Assembly: GCA_030066625.1 (NCBI GenBank)
Contig: JASJBG010000003.1
Span: forward strand, 1-64,000
Source: Woeseiaceae bacterium
GTDB taxonomy: Bacteria > Pseudomonadota > Gammaproteobacteria > Steroidobacterales > Woeseiaceae
Direction: 5' to 3'
Length of the DNA: 64,000 nucleotides
Below the pieces are notes generated by a model. That model did no database searches and was not told where the DNA came from. It saw nothing but the letters and a program-made list of their open reading frames with translations. This document shows, piece after piece, positions 55,006 through 64,000 of the stretch (the first letter of the stretch is position 1; every line of letters starts with the position of its first letter). A program made the position numbers and the translations under genes.

Positions 55006-56102
55006 AGTCGCTTTCCCGGCTGTTGGCCATCGTCAAGAAAGAAGTCCGTCAGCTCAGGCGCGACCGGCTGACCTTCGGCATGGTCGTAGGATTGCCGATC
55101 ATCCAGATCCTGCTGTTCGGCTACGCGATCAACACCGACGTTCGCAACCTGAGAACCGCCATCGCCAACGAGGCCGACACACACCTGTCGCGCGAGTTCA
55201 TCGCCGACCTCGGCCAGACGCAGGTCGTCGACATCGTCGCCAGCGTGTCCCGCCCCGCAGAACTCGAGGCCTTGCTGCGGGAAGGCGCGATCTCGATTGG
55301 CGTGCACATACCACCGGACTTCGACCGGCGAACCGTCGACGCGTCACGCGCGGCCGTGCACCTGCTCGTCGACGGCAGCGATCCGACGATACTCGGCGTC
55401 GCCAACCAGCTGCGCTCGATGCCGCTGGGCTTCGACACGATGCGGGCCGCCGCAAACGACGTGGGCAACATCGAGGTCCGCGCCTACTACAACCCGGAGC
55501 GGCGCACGCCGGTGAACATCGTGCCAGGCCTGATGGGCGTCATCCTGACAATGACGATGATGCTGTTCACGGCCGTCGCTATCGTACGCGAGCGCGAACG
55601 CGGCAATCTCGAACTGCTGATCAACACGCCGGTGAGTTCCGCGGAGCTCATGATCGGCAAGGTGATCCCCTACATCGTCATCGGACTGCTGCAGCTTGCG
55701 CTGATCCTGGTCGTCGGCAGGCTGCTTTTCGACGTTCCCGTGCGCGGCAGTATCGTGGACCTCTATCTCGCCGCGGCGCTGTTCATTGCCGCCAACCTGT
55801 CGCTCGGCCTGTTCATCTCGACGGCGGTCAGTACGCAGTTCCAGGCCATGCAGATGACTGTGTTCATCCTGCTGCCGTCGATCCTGCTTTCCGGCTTCAT
55901 GTTTCCCTTCGACGGCATGCCGCGTTTCGCGCAGTATCTGGGCGAGATTCTGCCCAATACCCACTTTATCCGGCTCACGCGCGGCATCATGCTTCGTGAG
56001 GCGCCGCTCGGTGAATTATTGCCCGATGTGATCTATCTGGCCGGTTTCACGGTCGTGGCCATGACGGCTGCCGCGATGCGCTTTACCAAGCGCCTCGATT
56101 AG
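55002..56102 (+). CDS. ABC-2 type transporter permease
   Basis: A 366-residue permease with an N-terminal helix, a large periplasmic domain (about 45-165) and five C-terminal helices, the YbhS/YbhR layout. Typical stretches are KKEVRQLRRDRLTFGMVVGL, VPGLMGVILTMTMMLFTAVA and ILLSGFMFPFDGMPRFAQYL. E. coli YbhGFSR has two permeases; here only one is present, so it probably works as a homodimer. Confidence 0.93.
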   Translation: MKSLSRLLAIVKKEVRQLRRDRLTFGMVVGLPIIQILLFGYAINTDVRNLRTAIANEADTHLSREFIADLGQTQVVDIVASVSRPAELEALLREGAISIGVHIPPDFDRRTVDASRAAVHLLVDGSDPTILGVANQLRSMPLGFDTMRAAANDVGNIEVRAYYNPERRTPVNIVPGLMGVILTMTMMLFTAVAIVRERERGNLELLINTPVSSAELMIGKVIPYIVIGLLQLALILVVGRLLFDVPVRGSIVDLYLAAALFIAANLSLGLFISTAVSTQFQAMQMTVFILLPSILLSGFMFPFDGMPRFAQYLGEILPNTHFIRLTRGIMLREAPLGELLPDVIYLAGFTVVAMTAAAMRFTKRLD

Positions 56103-56172
56103 GCGCGGTCATCCGGCATGTCAGCGCCGCTTTGCTCGCAAATTGACAGGTTTTTTGTTCAAATCGACGCCG

Positions 56173-56784
56173 ATGACCAAGCCAGCCGATACGCCGACGG
56201 TGTTTATCGTCGACGACGACCCCGCAATCCGATTCGCCATGCAGGCGCTGATGGACTCTGTAAACCTCCCGCACGAAATATTCGGCTCGGGTGACGAGTT
56301 TCTCGAGCGTATCAGCGACGACCGGCCAGGCTGCCTCGTGCTCGACATTCGCATGCCCGGGCTCGGCGGCCTGGAGCTGCAGGAAGAACTGCTCAATCGC
56401 GGCAACACGCTGCCGGTGATTTTCATCACCGGCCACGGCGATGTGCCAATGGCCGTCGAGGCCATGCAGAAAGGCGCCGTCGACTTCATCCAGAAACCGT
56501 TCCGCGATCAGGACCTGCTGGACCGCATCGGCGAGGCGCTCAAAACCGATAGAGAGCGCCGCGAGGAACAGCACGCGCACGCCGAAGTTGCCGATCGCGT
56601 CGCCAAGCTGACCAACCGCGAGCGCGAGGTTTTTGACCTCGTCGTAACGGGCAAACCCAACAAAGTGATTGCCTACGAACTAGGCGTGAGCCAGCGAACG
56701 GTCGAGATCCACCGGGCGAGGGTCATGGAAAAGATGCAGGCCCGCTCGCTTGCCGACCTCGTCAAGATGCATATGACCGCTTAG
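56173..56784 (+). CDS. FixJ/NarL-like orphan response regulator
   Basis: A 203-residue response regulator. The receiver domain has the acidic pocket VDDDPAIR (D14-D16), phospho-acceptor D58 in CLVLDIRMPG, and the lysine in FIQKPF. The LuxR-type HTH follows (LTNREREVFDLVVTGKPNKV, then ELGVSQRTVEIHRARV). The arrangement and linker are FixJ-like. No sensor kinase gene is nearby. ATG 56173 is preferred over one 30 bases upstream. Its stop overlaps that of the DksA-like gene by 4 bases. Confidence 0.92.
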   Translation: MTKPADTPTVFIVDDDPAIRFAMQALMDSVNLPHEIFGSGDEFLERISDDRPGCLVLDIRMPGLGGLELQEELLNRGNTLPVIFITGHGDVPMAVEAMQKGAVDFIQKPFRDQDLLDRIGEALKTDRERREEQHAHAEVADRVAKLTNREREVFDLVVTGKPNKVIAYELGVSQRTVEIHRARVMEKMQARSLADLVKMHMTA

Positions 56785-57137
56785 GCGCCCTGGCGCTCGC
56801 GCCGCTGTTCATCGAGGCGCGCACAGTCAATGCACTCATCAGCATACGGATAGGCCTTCAGGCGGGCCTCGTCAATGGCACCGCCGCACTCCGTGCAGTA
56901 GCCGTAGTCACCGGAATCCATGCGTCGAAGTGCGGCCGATATCTTCGCAATCTCTTCTCGCGCTTCGTTGCCCAATGCGTCGACGACCTCGCTGTCTTCG
57001 AGCTCCTTGGCCATCTCTTTCGAGTCCGTGTTGTATCGCCGCCGCACATTCGCGGTAATGCGCTCCAGGCGCGACTCCAGTTCGCGCTTCTTTTCCTGCA
57101 TTTCGAGCTTCAGCGATTCGTAAAAATCGGCAGCCAT
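56781..57137 (-). CDS. DksA/TraR-family zinc-finger protein
   Basis: A 118-residue DksA/TraR C4 zinc-finger protein. A coiled coil spans about 10-75, then the zinc finger YGYCTECGGAID and ADECIDCARLDEQR, four cysteines in two CxxC pairs. This is shorter than E. coli DksA (151 aa) and lacks a clear DxxDxA tip, so it is more like the TraR/YocK group. Start ATG 57137. Confidence 0.88.
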   Translation of the reverse strand: MAADFYESLKLEMQEKKRELESRLERITANVRRRYNTDSKEMAKELEDSEVVDALGNEAREEIAKISAALRRMDSGDYGYCTECGGAIDEARLKAYPYADECIDCARLDEQRRERQGA

Positions 57138-57262
57138 TCCGGACTCCGTTTGATTTCTCCCGAACGACTGTAACCTCATACACTGACAAGGAAAAATCGG
57201 TAATACCACCTACGCTCGCGACGCATCGGGAACGGTACGTACAAACCGAGACATCCTAAGCA

Positions 57263-57293
57263 ACTCGCCTTATGGAAAACTTTCAAGGCGAGT
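57263..57293 (+). other. Perfect 9-bp inverted repeat in the uspE upstream region
   Basis: ACTCGCCTT and AAGGCGAGT surround a 13-base loop, followed by CCTATTTTGG. It lies about 70 bases before the uspE start and 126 bases from the divergent DksA-like start. It could be a leader hairpin or a regulator site. Confidence 0.45.
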
Positions 57294-57363
57294 CCTATTT
57301 TGGAGCCATCCCGAAGACCCCCCTTATTCGTCCACTGCAACGCATCTAGAACAGGAATTACTA

Positions 57364-58326
57364 ATGCAGCGCATCTCGAAAGTTCTTGCCGTTATCGACC
57401 CGACCGTACACGAACAGCCGGCACTGCATCGTGCAGCCTGGCTCGCCAAGAAGAGCGAGGCAGAGCTCGAACTGCTCGTCTGCTACTACAACGAATACCT
57501 GAGCGGCGATCGGTTGTTCGATTCGCCGTCGCTCGAAAAGGCGCGCGGCGAGCTGATGGGCGGCCAGTCGAAGCACCTCGAGGAAATTGCCGAACCGTTC
57601 CGCAAGGATGGCATCGTCGTGACCACGTCGGCGATCTGGGACCACCCGCTGCATGAGGGGGTCGTCCGGCATGCGGTCGCTATCGGCGCAGACGTCGTAT
57701 TCAAGGACACGCATCATCACACCGCTGTATCCCGAGCGCTGCTGACGAACACGGACTGGAATCTCATCCGAACCTGCCCGATGCCGCTGTGGCTCGTTAA
57801 ACCGCAAGACCTGGAGCGGGTACCGCGTTTCATTGCCGCAATCGACCCGATGAACCAGCACGACAAACCCGCCGCACTCGACGACGAGATCCTACAGCTC
57901 GCGAAGACGCTGGCCGAGAACGTCGGCGGCGAAGTACACGCCTTTCACTCCTATGACCCGCGCATCGCAGTGGCAACCGCAACGGCCAATGCCTATATAC
58001 CGGTGTCGCTGCCGTTCGACGAGATCGAACAGCAGATGCACGAGGAGCACGAGAAGCGTTTCGTCGAGATCACGTCATTCCATGGCATCGAGGACGATCA
58101 CGCGCACCTGATCGCGGGACTGACGCACGAGGAACTGCCCGAGATCGCAGAGAAACTCGACGCCGACGTCGTCGTTATGGGCGCCGTGGCGCGAAACCGC
58201 TGGAAGCGACTGTTCATCGGTGCGACGGCCGAGCGCACGCTCGAACACCTGCCCTGCGACCTGCTGATCGTGAAGCCGGATTGGTTCCAGACGCCGGTGG
58301 ACCTCGAAGGTCACGAAGCCGCTTGA
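57364..58326 (+). CDS. uspE: Tandem universal stress protein (UspE-like)
   Basis: A 320-residue protein with two Usp domains (about 4-147 and 155-307). The ATP-loop-like motif G(2x)G(9x)G(S/T) is degenerate: the second domain has VVMGAVARNRWKRLFIGATA, with only part kept. UspE-type proteins act in stress resistance and motility. The last 13 residues FQTPVDLEGHEAA recur in DNA just downstream. Confidence 0.92.
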   Translation: MQRISKVLAVIDPTVHEQPALHRAAWLAKKSEAELELLVCYYNEYLSGDRLFDSPSLEKARGELMGGQSKHLEEIAEPFRKDGIVVTTSAIWDHPLHEGVVRHAVAIGADVVFKDTHHHTAVSRALLTNTDWNLIRTCPMPLWLVKPQDLERVPRFIAAIDPMNQHDKPAALDDEILQLAKTLAENVGGEVHAFHSYDPRIAVATATANAYIPVSLPFDEIEQQMHEEHEKRFVEITSFHGIEDDHAHLIAGLTHEELPEIAEKLDADVVVMGAVARNRWKRLFIGATAERTLEHLPCDLLIVKPDWFQTPVDLEGHEAA

Positions 58327-58383
58327 GGTCGGCCTGGTTTTAGCGGTCTCTACGCGATTACGTTTTCAGCTTCGTTTCGCACG

Positions 58384-58436
58384 GTTTCAAACACCGGTGG
58401 ATCTCGAAGGTCACGAGGCCGCGTAGGCCGGCCGGG
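58384..58436 (+). pseudogene. Remnant copy of the uspE 3' end
   Basis: This 53-base stretch repeats 58284-58336 exactly 100 bases later. Read in the same frame it again gives FQTPVDLEGHEAA and then a stop, but at least seven codons and the stop differ only in synonymous bases (for example TTC/TTT, CAG/CAA, ACG/ACA, GAC/GAT, GAA/GAG, GCT/GCG, TGA/TAG). It looks like the surviving end of an older tandem uspE copy. Confidence 0.7.
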
Positions 58437-58465
58437 CTATCAATACTCACGTCCAGTGATCTGCT

Positions 58466-58535
58466 CCGTAGGAGCGGCTTCCAGCCGCGATCCGGCGTGC
58501 GCAGGTTCGCTATCGCGGCTGGAAGCCGCTCCTAC
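58466..58535. repeat. Inverted pair of REP elements
   Basis: One REP copy (58466-58492) with GTAGGAGCGGCTTCCAGCC is followed by an inverted copy at 58511-58535 ending in GCTCCTAC. The two face each other across about 18 bases, a BIME-like pair. It belongs to the same family as the RAYT-linked REPs at 23.9-24.7 kb. The 274-base gap after uspE holds only this and the uspE tail repeat. Confidence 0.9.
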
Positions 58536-58600
58536 AAAAGTGCGTAGTGCCACCGATGTAGCGGCCGCGCGTCACCGCGCGACCGCTATGCGTGTCTGTC

Positions 58601-59314
58601 TTACCTCCACGGTTTGCGCAACAAGCGTATGGTGACCTCATCTTCCGCACCCTGATCGGTGAATTGCCACTTGAGCCAGAATTTGCCCCCGCCCTCGAGG
58701 GTGCCTTCAGACCGCAGTGTTATGCCCGGAATGTCTGCCGTTCCGTTCGGATACAGGGCTTCCTCGTACCAGTAGGCGCTGCCGCGCACCAGGGAAGGCA
58801 AGCCGGCAATGTCACCAATGAACACCTGTCCCGACTCGAGGATCGGTTTCAGTTCGTTCCATGACACGAACCAGATGGGCAGGTTGGGAACGGCATTCCG
58901 CGTTCGCACATAGATCGGCGCGAGATCGGCTTCCGGCCCGTTCCGCCAGATTTCGTGGCCTTCGACCAGCAGCGGACAGGCGAATGCGCCAAGCCCCTGG
59001 GGTCCCGGCACGTCGAAAAACCGGCCCAGGTTGAAGTCGTCAGGTACGCACGCGGGGTCCCGGTAAAACACGATCGCCGCCCAGCGCTTGTTATTGGGCA
59101 CATCGAAGTTGGGCACGAGCAGTTCGAGACGCGCGTAAGCCGGTACGCCCGGGGATTGCGCCGGAAAATCGAGCTGCAGACCCGGCTGGCCCGGAAGCTG
59201 TTGCGCCTGTGACGCTGTCCACGGCAACATGCCGAAGATGAGCGCCGCCGCCAGCACCGCGGGCCGGAACCGCTTGCTGAACAGAGTCCTGGATGGATGA
59301 TTGGTAAAGAACAT
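58601..59314 (-). CDS. Secreted protein of unknown function
   Basis: A 237-residue protein with a signal peptide (AVLAAALIFGMLPWTASQAQ). The mature region is rich in Pro, Trp and beta-type sequence: VPAYARLELLVPNFDVPNNK, RWAAIVFYRDPACVPDDFNL, SWNELKPILESGQVF, and a C-terminal EGTLEGGGKFWLKWQF. I do not recognise a family; it looks like a beta-sandwich protein. It is divergent from the TPR regulator, 143 bases apart. Confidence 0.65.
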   Translation of the reverse strand: MFFTNHPSRTLFSKRFRPAVLAAALIFGMLPWTASQAQQLPGQPGLQLDFPAQSPGVPAYARLELLVPNFDVPNNKRWAAIVFYRDPACVPDDFNLGRFFDVPGPQGLGAFACPLLVEGHEIWRNGPEADLAPIYVRTRNAVPNLPIWFVSWNELKPILESGQVFIGDIAGLPSLVRGSAYWYEEALYPNGTADIPGITLRSEGTLEGGGKFWLKWQFTDQGAEDEVTIRLLRKPWR

Positions 59315-59457
59315 ATTGGTCTCCTCTGTGTAGCCGTTGATCTGGCACCTCGAGTGGTCGAGGGCACGGAGACAGCCTGCATCTGCCGCGATCGCGACAC
59401 TTCAGGGTTTTCTCAGCAGAACATCAGCGGCTGCCGCAATCGGGTGAGGATCTTTAG

Positions 59458-61173
59458 TTGAACAGCTTTCAGTTCGGCAGCTTCGTCCTTGAAGGTCGGC
59501 TGCAACGGCTGCTTCACGATGGCCAGATCGTCCCCCTAAAGCCCAAGGCCTATGATTTGTTGTGCAAGCTGCTGGCTGAACCGGATCGGGTTGTGAGCAA
59601 GGATGAGCTGCTCGACTATCTCTGGCCGAGGCAGGATGTCGGCGAGGCCAACCTGACCCAGACCATCTACGAATTGCGACAGGCACTTGGTGAAACGGCG
59701 CGGGATGCCAGCTGGATCGAGACGGTTCCACGACGCGGCTACCGCTTCAAGGGTGGCGTCTCCGTGCTGACGGACAGCCTTCCCACCGCCGCGCATAAGT
59801 CCATCGCAGTGCTGCCGTTCCGCGCGCTCACGTCCCAGCCCGAAATGCAGGACCTCGGGCTGGGCATTACCGACGCGGTCATCCTGTCCTTGAGCTCAGC
59901 GGGTCGTTTGGTCGTGCGATCGTTGAGTGCCGTGCTGCCGTATGTCGATACCGCAGAGGATTCGGCGGCGATCGGGCAGAGGCTGGAGGTGGATACGGTC
60001 CTCGAGGGCACGGTGCAGAAGTACGGCGACCAGGTGCGAATGAACGCGCGCCTGCTGGCTTGCTCGGATCGCGCAGACCTGTGGACCGGCAAGCTGGAAA
60101 CCAGCACGCAGGATCTGTTCGCGATCCAGGATCAGATTGCACAGCAGGCTGCGAACGCAGTGACCGAGAGTCTCGGCGACCAGGTGAGTGCGCCCCGACA
60201 CGAGTCGCATGGCTCGCATTCGGATGCGCATCCGCTTTATCTCAAGGCGCGATACTGCTGGCAACGGTGGGTACCTGAAGCGTTGCGCCAGGCGCTTCAA
60301 TATCTCGACGAAGCGATCGCGCTCGATCCGAGCCACGCACCATCGCATGCCTGGCGGTCTGCGGCATGGTCGACGCTGGGCATCCTCGGTGAGGTCACGC
60401 CAACGGACGCCGCGAATGAAGCCCGCCAGTCGGCACAACGCGCCATAGAACTCGACGGCCAGTACTCCCAGGGACACGAGATGCTGGGCGCCGTGCAGCT
60501 CTTTTTCGACTGGGACTTGAGCGCCGCGGCACAGAGCTTCGACGCTGCGATCGACCTTGACCCGACGTCGGCAAACGCCCGCCATCTGCGCGCCATCTCA
60601 CTGGCGCTCGGTGGTCACGACCAGGCCGCTCTCGCCGAGATGGAACGCGCGTTACGAGAGGACCCGTCCTCCGTCATTGCGAATTGCGATATGGGCATGG
60701 TTCATTACTGGGGGCGACGTTTCGATGAGGCCAGGCGCTGGTACGAGCTCACGCTTGAGCAGGACCCGGGCTTTGCCCATGCCCGGTCGGGGCTTGCCTT
60801 TGCTTTGCTTGAACTCGGCGAGGAAGATGCCGCCGTTCGTGAGATCCAGCGCGCTTCAGAAAACCGCGGTCGCATTGCGGCCGGGGAGCTGGCCTACGTT
60901 CTCGGCAGAGCCGGACAGGCATCGGAAGCCAGCGCCCTCCTGGACCAACTCTCTTCATCGGAAAAGGTCGACCCGTATCAGCAGGTATTGGCTCACCTGG
61001 GAATGAAAGACTATGAAAAGACGTTCGAGTGGCTGGACCGGGCACTCGAACACCGCAGCCGGGACCTCGTGCTGCTCGGAGTAAGCCCCATTGTTGACCC
61101 CATTCGCGGCAGCGATCGCTTCCGGGCTTTCATGCAACGAGCGGCGCTACCCAAGGTGGCCGACGCATCATGA
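59458..61173 (+). CDS. CadC/ToxR-like winged-helix regulator with TolB-like domain and TPR repeats
   Basis: A 571-residue protein. Residues 1-100 are a Trans_reg_C winged helix (LKPKAYDLLCKLLAEPDRVV, VGEANLTQTIYELRQALG, IETVPRRGYRFKG). A FlgO/TolB-like segment follows (SIAVLPFRALTSQPEMQDLG to about 250), then TPR repeats to the end. Unlike CadC, no membrane helix lies between the DNA-binding and TolB-like parts, so it is probably cytoplasmic. TTG start with GTGAGGA upstream. The two genes downstream may be its targets. Confidence 0.85.
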   Translation: MNSFQFGSFVLEGRLQRLLHDGQIVPLKPKAYDLLCKLLAEPDRVVSKDELLDYLWPRQDVGEANLTQTIYELRQALGETARDASWIETVPRRGYRFKGGVSVLTDSLPTAAHKSIAVLPFRALTSQPEMQDLGLGITDAVILSLSSAGRLVVRSLSAVLPYVDTAEDSAAIGQRLEVDTVLEGTVQKYGDQVRMNARLLACSDRADLWTGKLETSTQDLFAIQDQIAQQAANAVTESLGDQVSAPRHESHGSHSDAHPLYLKARYCWQRWVPEALRQALQYLDEAIALDPSHAPSHAWRSAAWSTLGILGEVTPTDAANEARQSAQRAIELDGQYSQGHEMLGAVQLFFDWDLSAAAQSFDAAIDLDPTSANARHLRAISLALGGHDQAALAEMERALREDPSSVIANCDMGMVHYWGRRFDEARRWYELTLEQDPGFAHARSGLAFALLELGEEDAAVREIQRASENRGRIAAGELAYVLGRAGQASEASALLDQLSSSEKVDPYQQVLAHLGMKDYEKTFEWLDRALEHRSRDLVLLGVSPIVDPIRGSDRFRAFMQRAALPKVADAS

Positions 61174-61213
61174 GGGTATCCTCTGCTCATCATCCCAATG
61201 ACAAAGGACTGCG

Positions 61214-61978
61214 ATGAAACGTGTAGTCGTGACCCTTGGATTATTCCTGGCATGCCTGACTGGGGAGGTCTCGGCCAACCCCGTGATCGCAGGTTCCGCC
61301 GCGAACGGAGACGCAACACTACTTGCATCCTACGAGTTCCCCGCCAGCCTGAAGGACGAATTCGAGTCTGCGTCCAGATCTGCAGCTGCTTATGCCGTGG
61401 AAAACGGACACGGCATGTGGCTCATGTATGAGCAAGCCTCGAATATTGATTCCTCGAATACGATTGCGTATTTCACCGTTCATTTTCCGGACAACCTCGA
61501 TGAGTTGACAGAGCCTGCCTCCACTACATCCGGGCTTATCGCTGAATTCGGCAAGTATCGCGTTCGCGCCGAGTTGACGCGTCAGGTACCTGACTGGTGC
61601 AGTACCGTTTCAATTGACGCCGAGAAGCTCGAGTACGGCTACGTCGAATACCTGTGGCTCGAGCCGAATTCACTGGATGACGTCGGGCTGTTGCTGGCCG
61701 AGCGAGGCGAAATCCTGAGATCGGTCTATGGTTCGGAATCGGACGGAAACCTGGCAACCGAGGGCTTTGTTTCGATGGTCGCGCCTTTTCAAGTAATGTT
61801 GGTTCTCTTCAGTTCGGAGTCGAGCCGGGCGGCCGCCGCCAAGCAGCTCGAAAAAGACCTTGAAGCCGGCGGTCATTCCGATGACTGGGATCGCATGCGA
61901 AACAAACTCGACGCTTACGTCTCAAAGCGCGAGACCCTGTCAGGTAGATTCCGGCGCGAACTGAGCGCGTACTGGTAA
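61214..61978 (+). CDS. Exported protein of unknown function
   Basis: A 254-residue protein with a signal peptide (MKRVVVTLGLFLACLTGEVSA). The mature part shows no family I know; it includes YAVENGHGMWLMYEQASNI and a helical C-terminus with ASRAAAAKQLEKDLEAGG-like residues. Codon use looks less GC-biased than in most neighbours. It precedes a membrane protein gene by 8 bases. Confidence 0.6.
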   Translation: MKRVVVTLGLFLACLTGEVSANPVIAGSAANGDATLLASYEFPASLKDEFESASRSAAAYAVENGHGMWLMYEQASNIDSSNTIAYFTVHFPDNLDELTEPASTTSGLIAEFGKYRVRAELTRQVPDWCSTVSIDAEKLEYGYVEYLWLEPNSLDDVGLLLAERGEILRSVYGSESDGNLATEGFVSMVAPFQVMLVLFSSESSRAAAAKQLEKDLEAGGHSDDWDRMRNKLDAYVSKRETLSGRFRRELSAYW

Positions 61979-61986
61979 CAATTCGC

Positions 61987-62508
61987 ATGGTTGAACTGAG
62001 TCCGTGGATCATCAAGATTGGCCTGGTAACAGGCGTCTGTCTCTTCGGGTATTTTGTGGTGAAGATCATCGCCAGCTTACTGGCTGATGTCGTTACCTGG
62101 TCGAGCCAGGAGAACCGGGAGAAAGACGACCAACCAACGGATGCCGAAAAGCAAACCGGCATACATATCGAGAGTACTCCCGGGCTGCACTTGTTGTCGG
62201 ATTACGGCGCCGAACACAGGCTGGTCGACAAGCGGCCTAGCGAGCGAACGATCCGGACAACGATTCGAAGTCTCGACTGGCTCGGCGGTTTTCACCAGGT
62301 TTTGCTGGTTACTCCCACCGGCGATGTCTTTGAGGTTGGCGGCAGCCTGGATCCGTCTGACGGGCTGTCTTCTGCATACGGCAACTCGAAGAAGGGCACA
62401 ATCAGAGTCATCGACAAACCACCACGATCGGTCGAACACATGGAAGAGTTGATGATCTCCTTTTATCGAGGAGACGGTCAGTGGGAACGCTTGAACGTCT
62501 ATGACTAG
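61987..62508 (+). CDS. Membrane-anchored protein of unknown function
   Basis: A 173-residue protein with one N-terminal membrane helix (IIKIGLVTGVCLFGYFVVKI) and a soluble domain with TIRSLDWLGGFHQVLLVTPT and VEHMEELMISFYRGDGQWER. No family is recognised. It is co-oriented 8 bases after the exported protein gene, so they likely work together. It converges on the efflux pump gene. Confidence 0.6.
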   Translation: MVELSPWIIKIGLVTGVCLFGYFVVKIIASLLADVVTWSSQENREKDDQPTDAEKQTGIHIESTPGLHLLSDYGAEHRLVDKRPSERTIRTTIRSLDWLGGFHQVLLVTPTGDVFEVGGSLDPSDGLSSAYGNSKKGTIRVIDKPPRSVEHMEELMISFYRGDGQWERLNVYD

Positions 62509-62518
62509 CTCGCAGAGC

Positions 62519-64000
<1,482 letters not shown>

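Overview
The window is compact, GC-rich chromosomal DNA from a free-living heterotrophic bacterium, most probably a gammaproteobacterium. Signs of this are glutaminyl-tRNA synthetase, a ZapE-type ATPase, the giant NAD-glutamate dehydrogenase, a YhhQ plus long-form QueF pair, SpeB/PuuD-type polyamine genes and a large TonB-dependent receptor. I cannot name a genus. There are about 60 protein genes, no rRNA or tRNA that I could recognise, no prophage and no CRISPR. The only mobile-type gene is a REP-associated transposase with its REP elements.

Layout. 1-7.9 kb: zapE end, MarR regulator, tryptophan dioxygenase (kynA), NAD-glutamate dehydrogenase, gpmA and a gamma-carbonic-anhydrase protein. 7.9-11.6 kb (minus strand): a lipid cluster of acyl-CoA ligase, an SDR without its catalytic residues, tesB and a small cupin-like protein. 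11.8-15.9 kb: TonB-dependent receptor with a strong terminator, nitrilase and MaoC hydratase. 16-19.4 kb: molybdenum-cofactor operon moaA-moaC-mobA-moaD-moaE, with a MocA-like gene converging on it. 19.5-24.8 kb: two acyl-CoA dehydrogenase subunits, a queuosine-precursor transporter, small membrane or secreted proteins, and a RAYT transposase within REP repeats. 24.8-34.7 kb: SAM hydrolase, glnS, thrS, an odd 964-residue TonB-like protein with two receiver-like domains, TetR, XdhC and thioredoxin. 34.7-41.7 kb (minus strand): agmatinase-family enzyme, PuuD-like amidotransferase, NhaC antiporter, MFS, PiT phosphate transporter and a PhoU-like protein. 41.9-50.7 kb: an EVE/hydrolase/unknown operon facing a complete cyanophycin operon (isoaspartyl dipeptidase, cyanophycinase, cyanophycin synthetase and a second Mur-ligase-only paralogue). 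50.7-64 kb: queF, ribA, a TetR-controlled ABC exporter, FixJ-like regulator, DksA/TraR protein, UspE, secreted unknowns, a CadC-like TPR regulator and the end of a CzcA/CusA efflux pump.

How the parts work together. The cyanophycin operon can make the Asp-Arg storage polymer (CphA), cut it to beta-Asp-Arg (CphB) and split the dipeptide (IadA). The agmatinase-family enzyme, PuuD-like enzyme and NAD-glutamate dehydrogenase could feed arginine or polyamine nitrogen and carbon into central metabolism (inference). MoCo synthesis, a MocA-like protein and XdhC point to a xanthine-dehydrogenase-type molybdoenzyme encoded elsewhere.

Most unusual points: the receiver-receiver-KP-TM-TonB protein; an NhaC antiporter whose real N-terminus is a signal peptide apparently started from ATC; a 3' tail of uspE repeated 100 bp downstream with only synonymous changes across 13 codons and the stop; REP elements at two loci 34 kb apart; a Mur-ligase-only cyanophycin synthetase paralogue; and convergent gene pairs packed with no room for terminators, four of them sharing exactly 4 bases.
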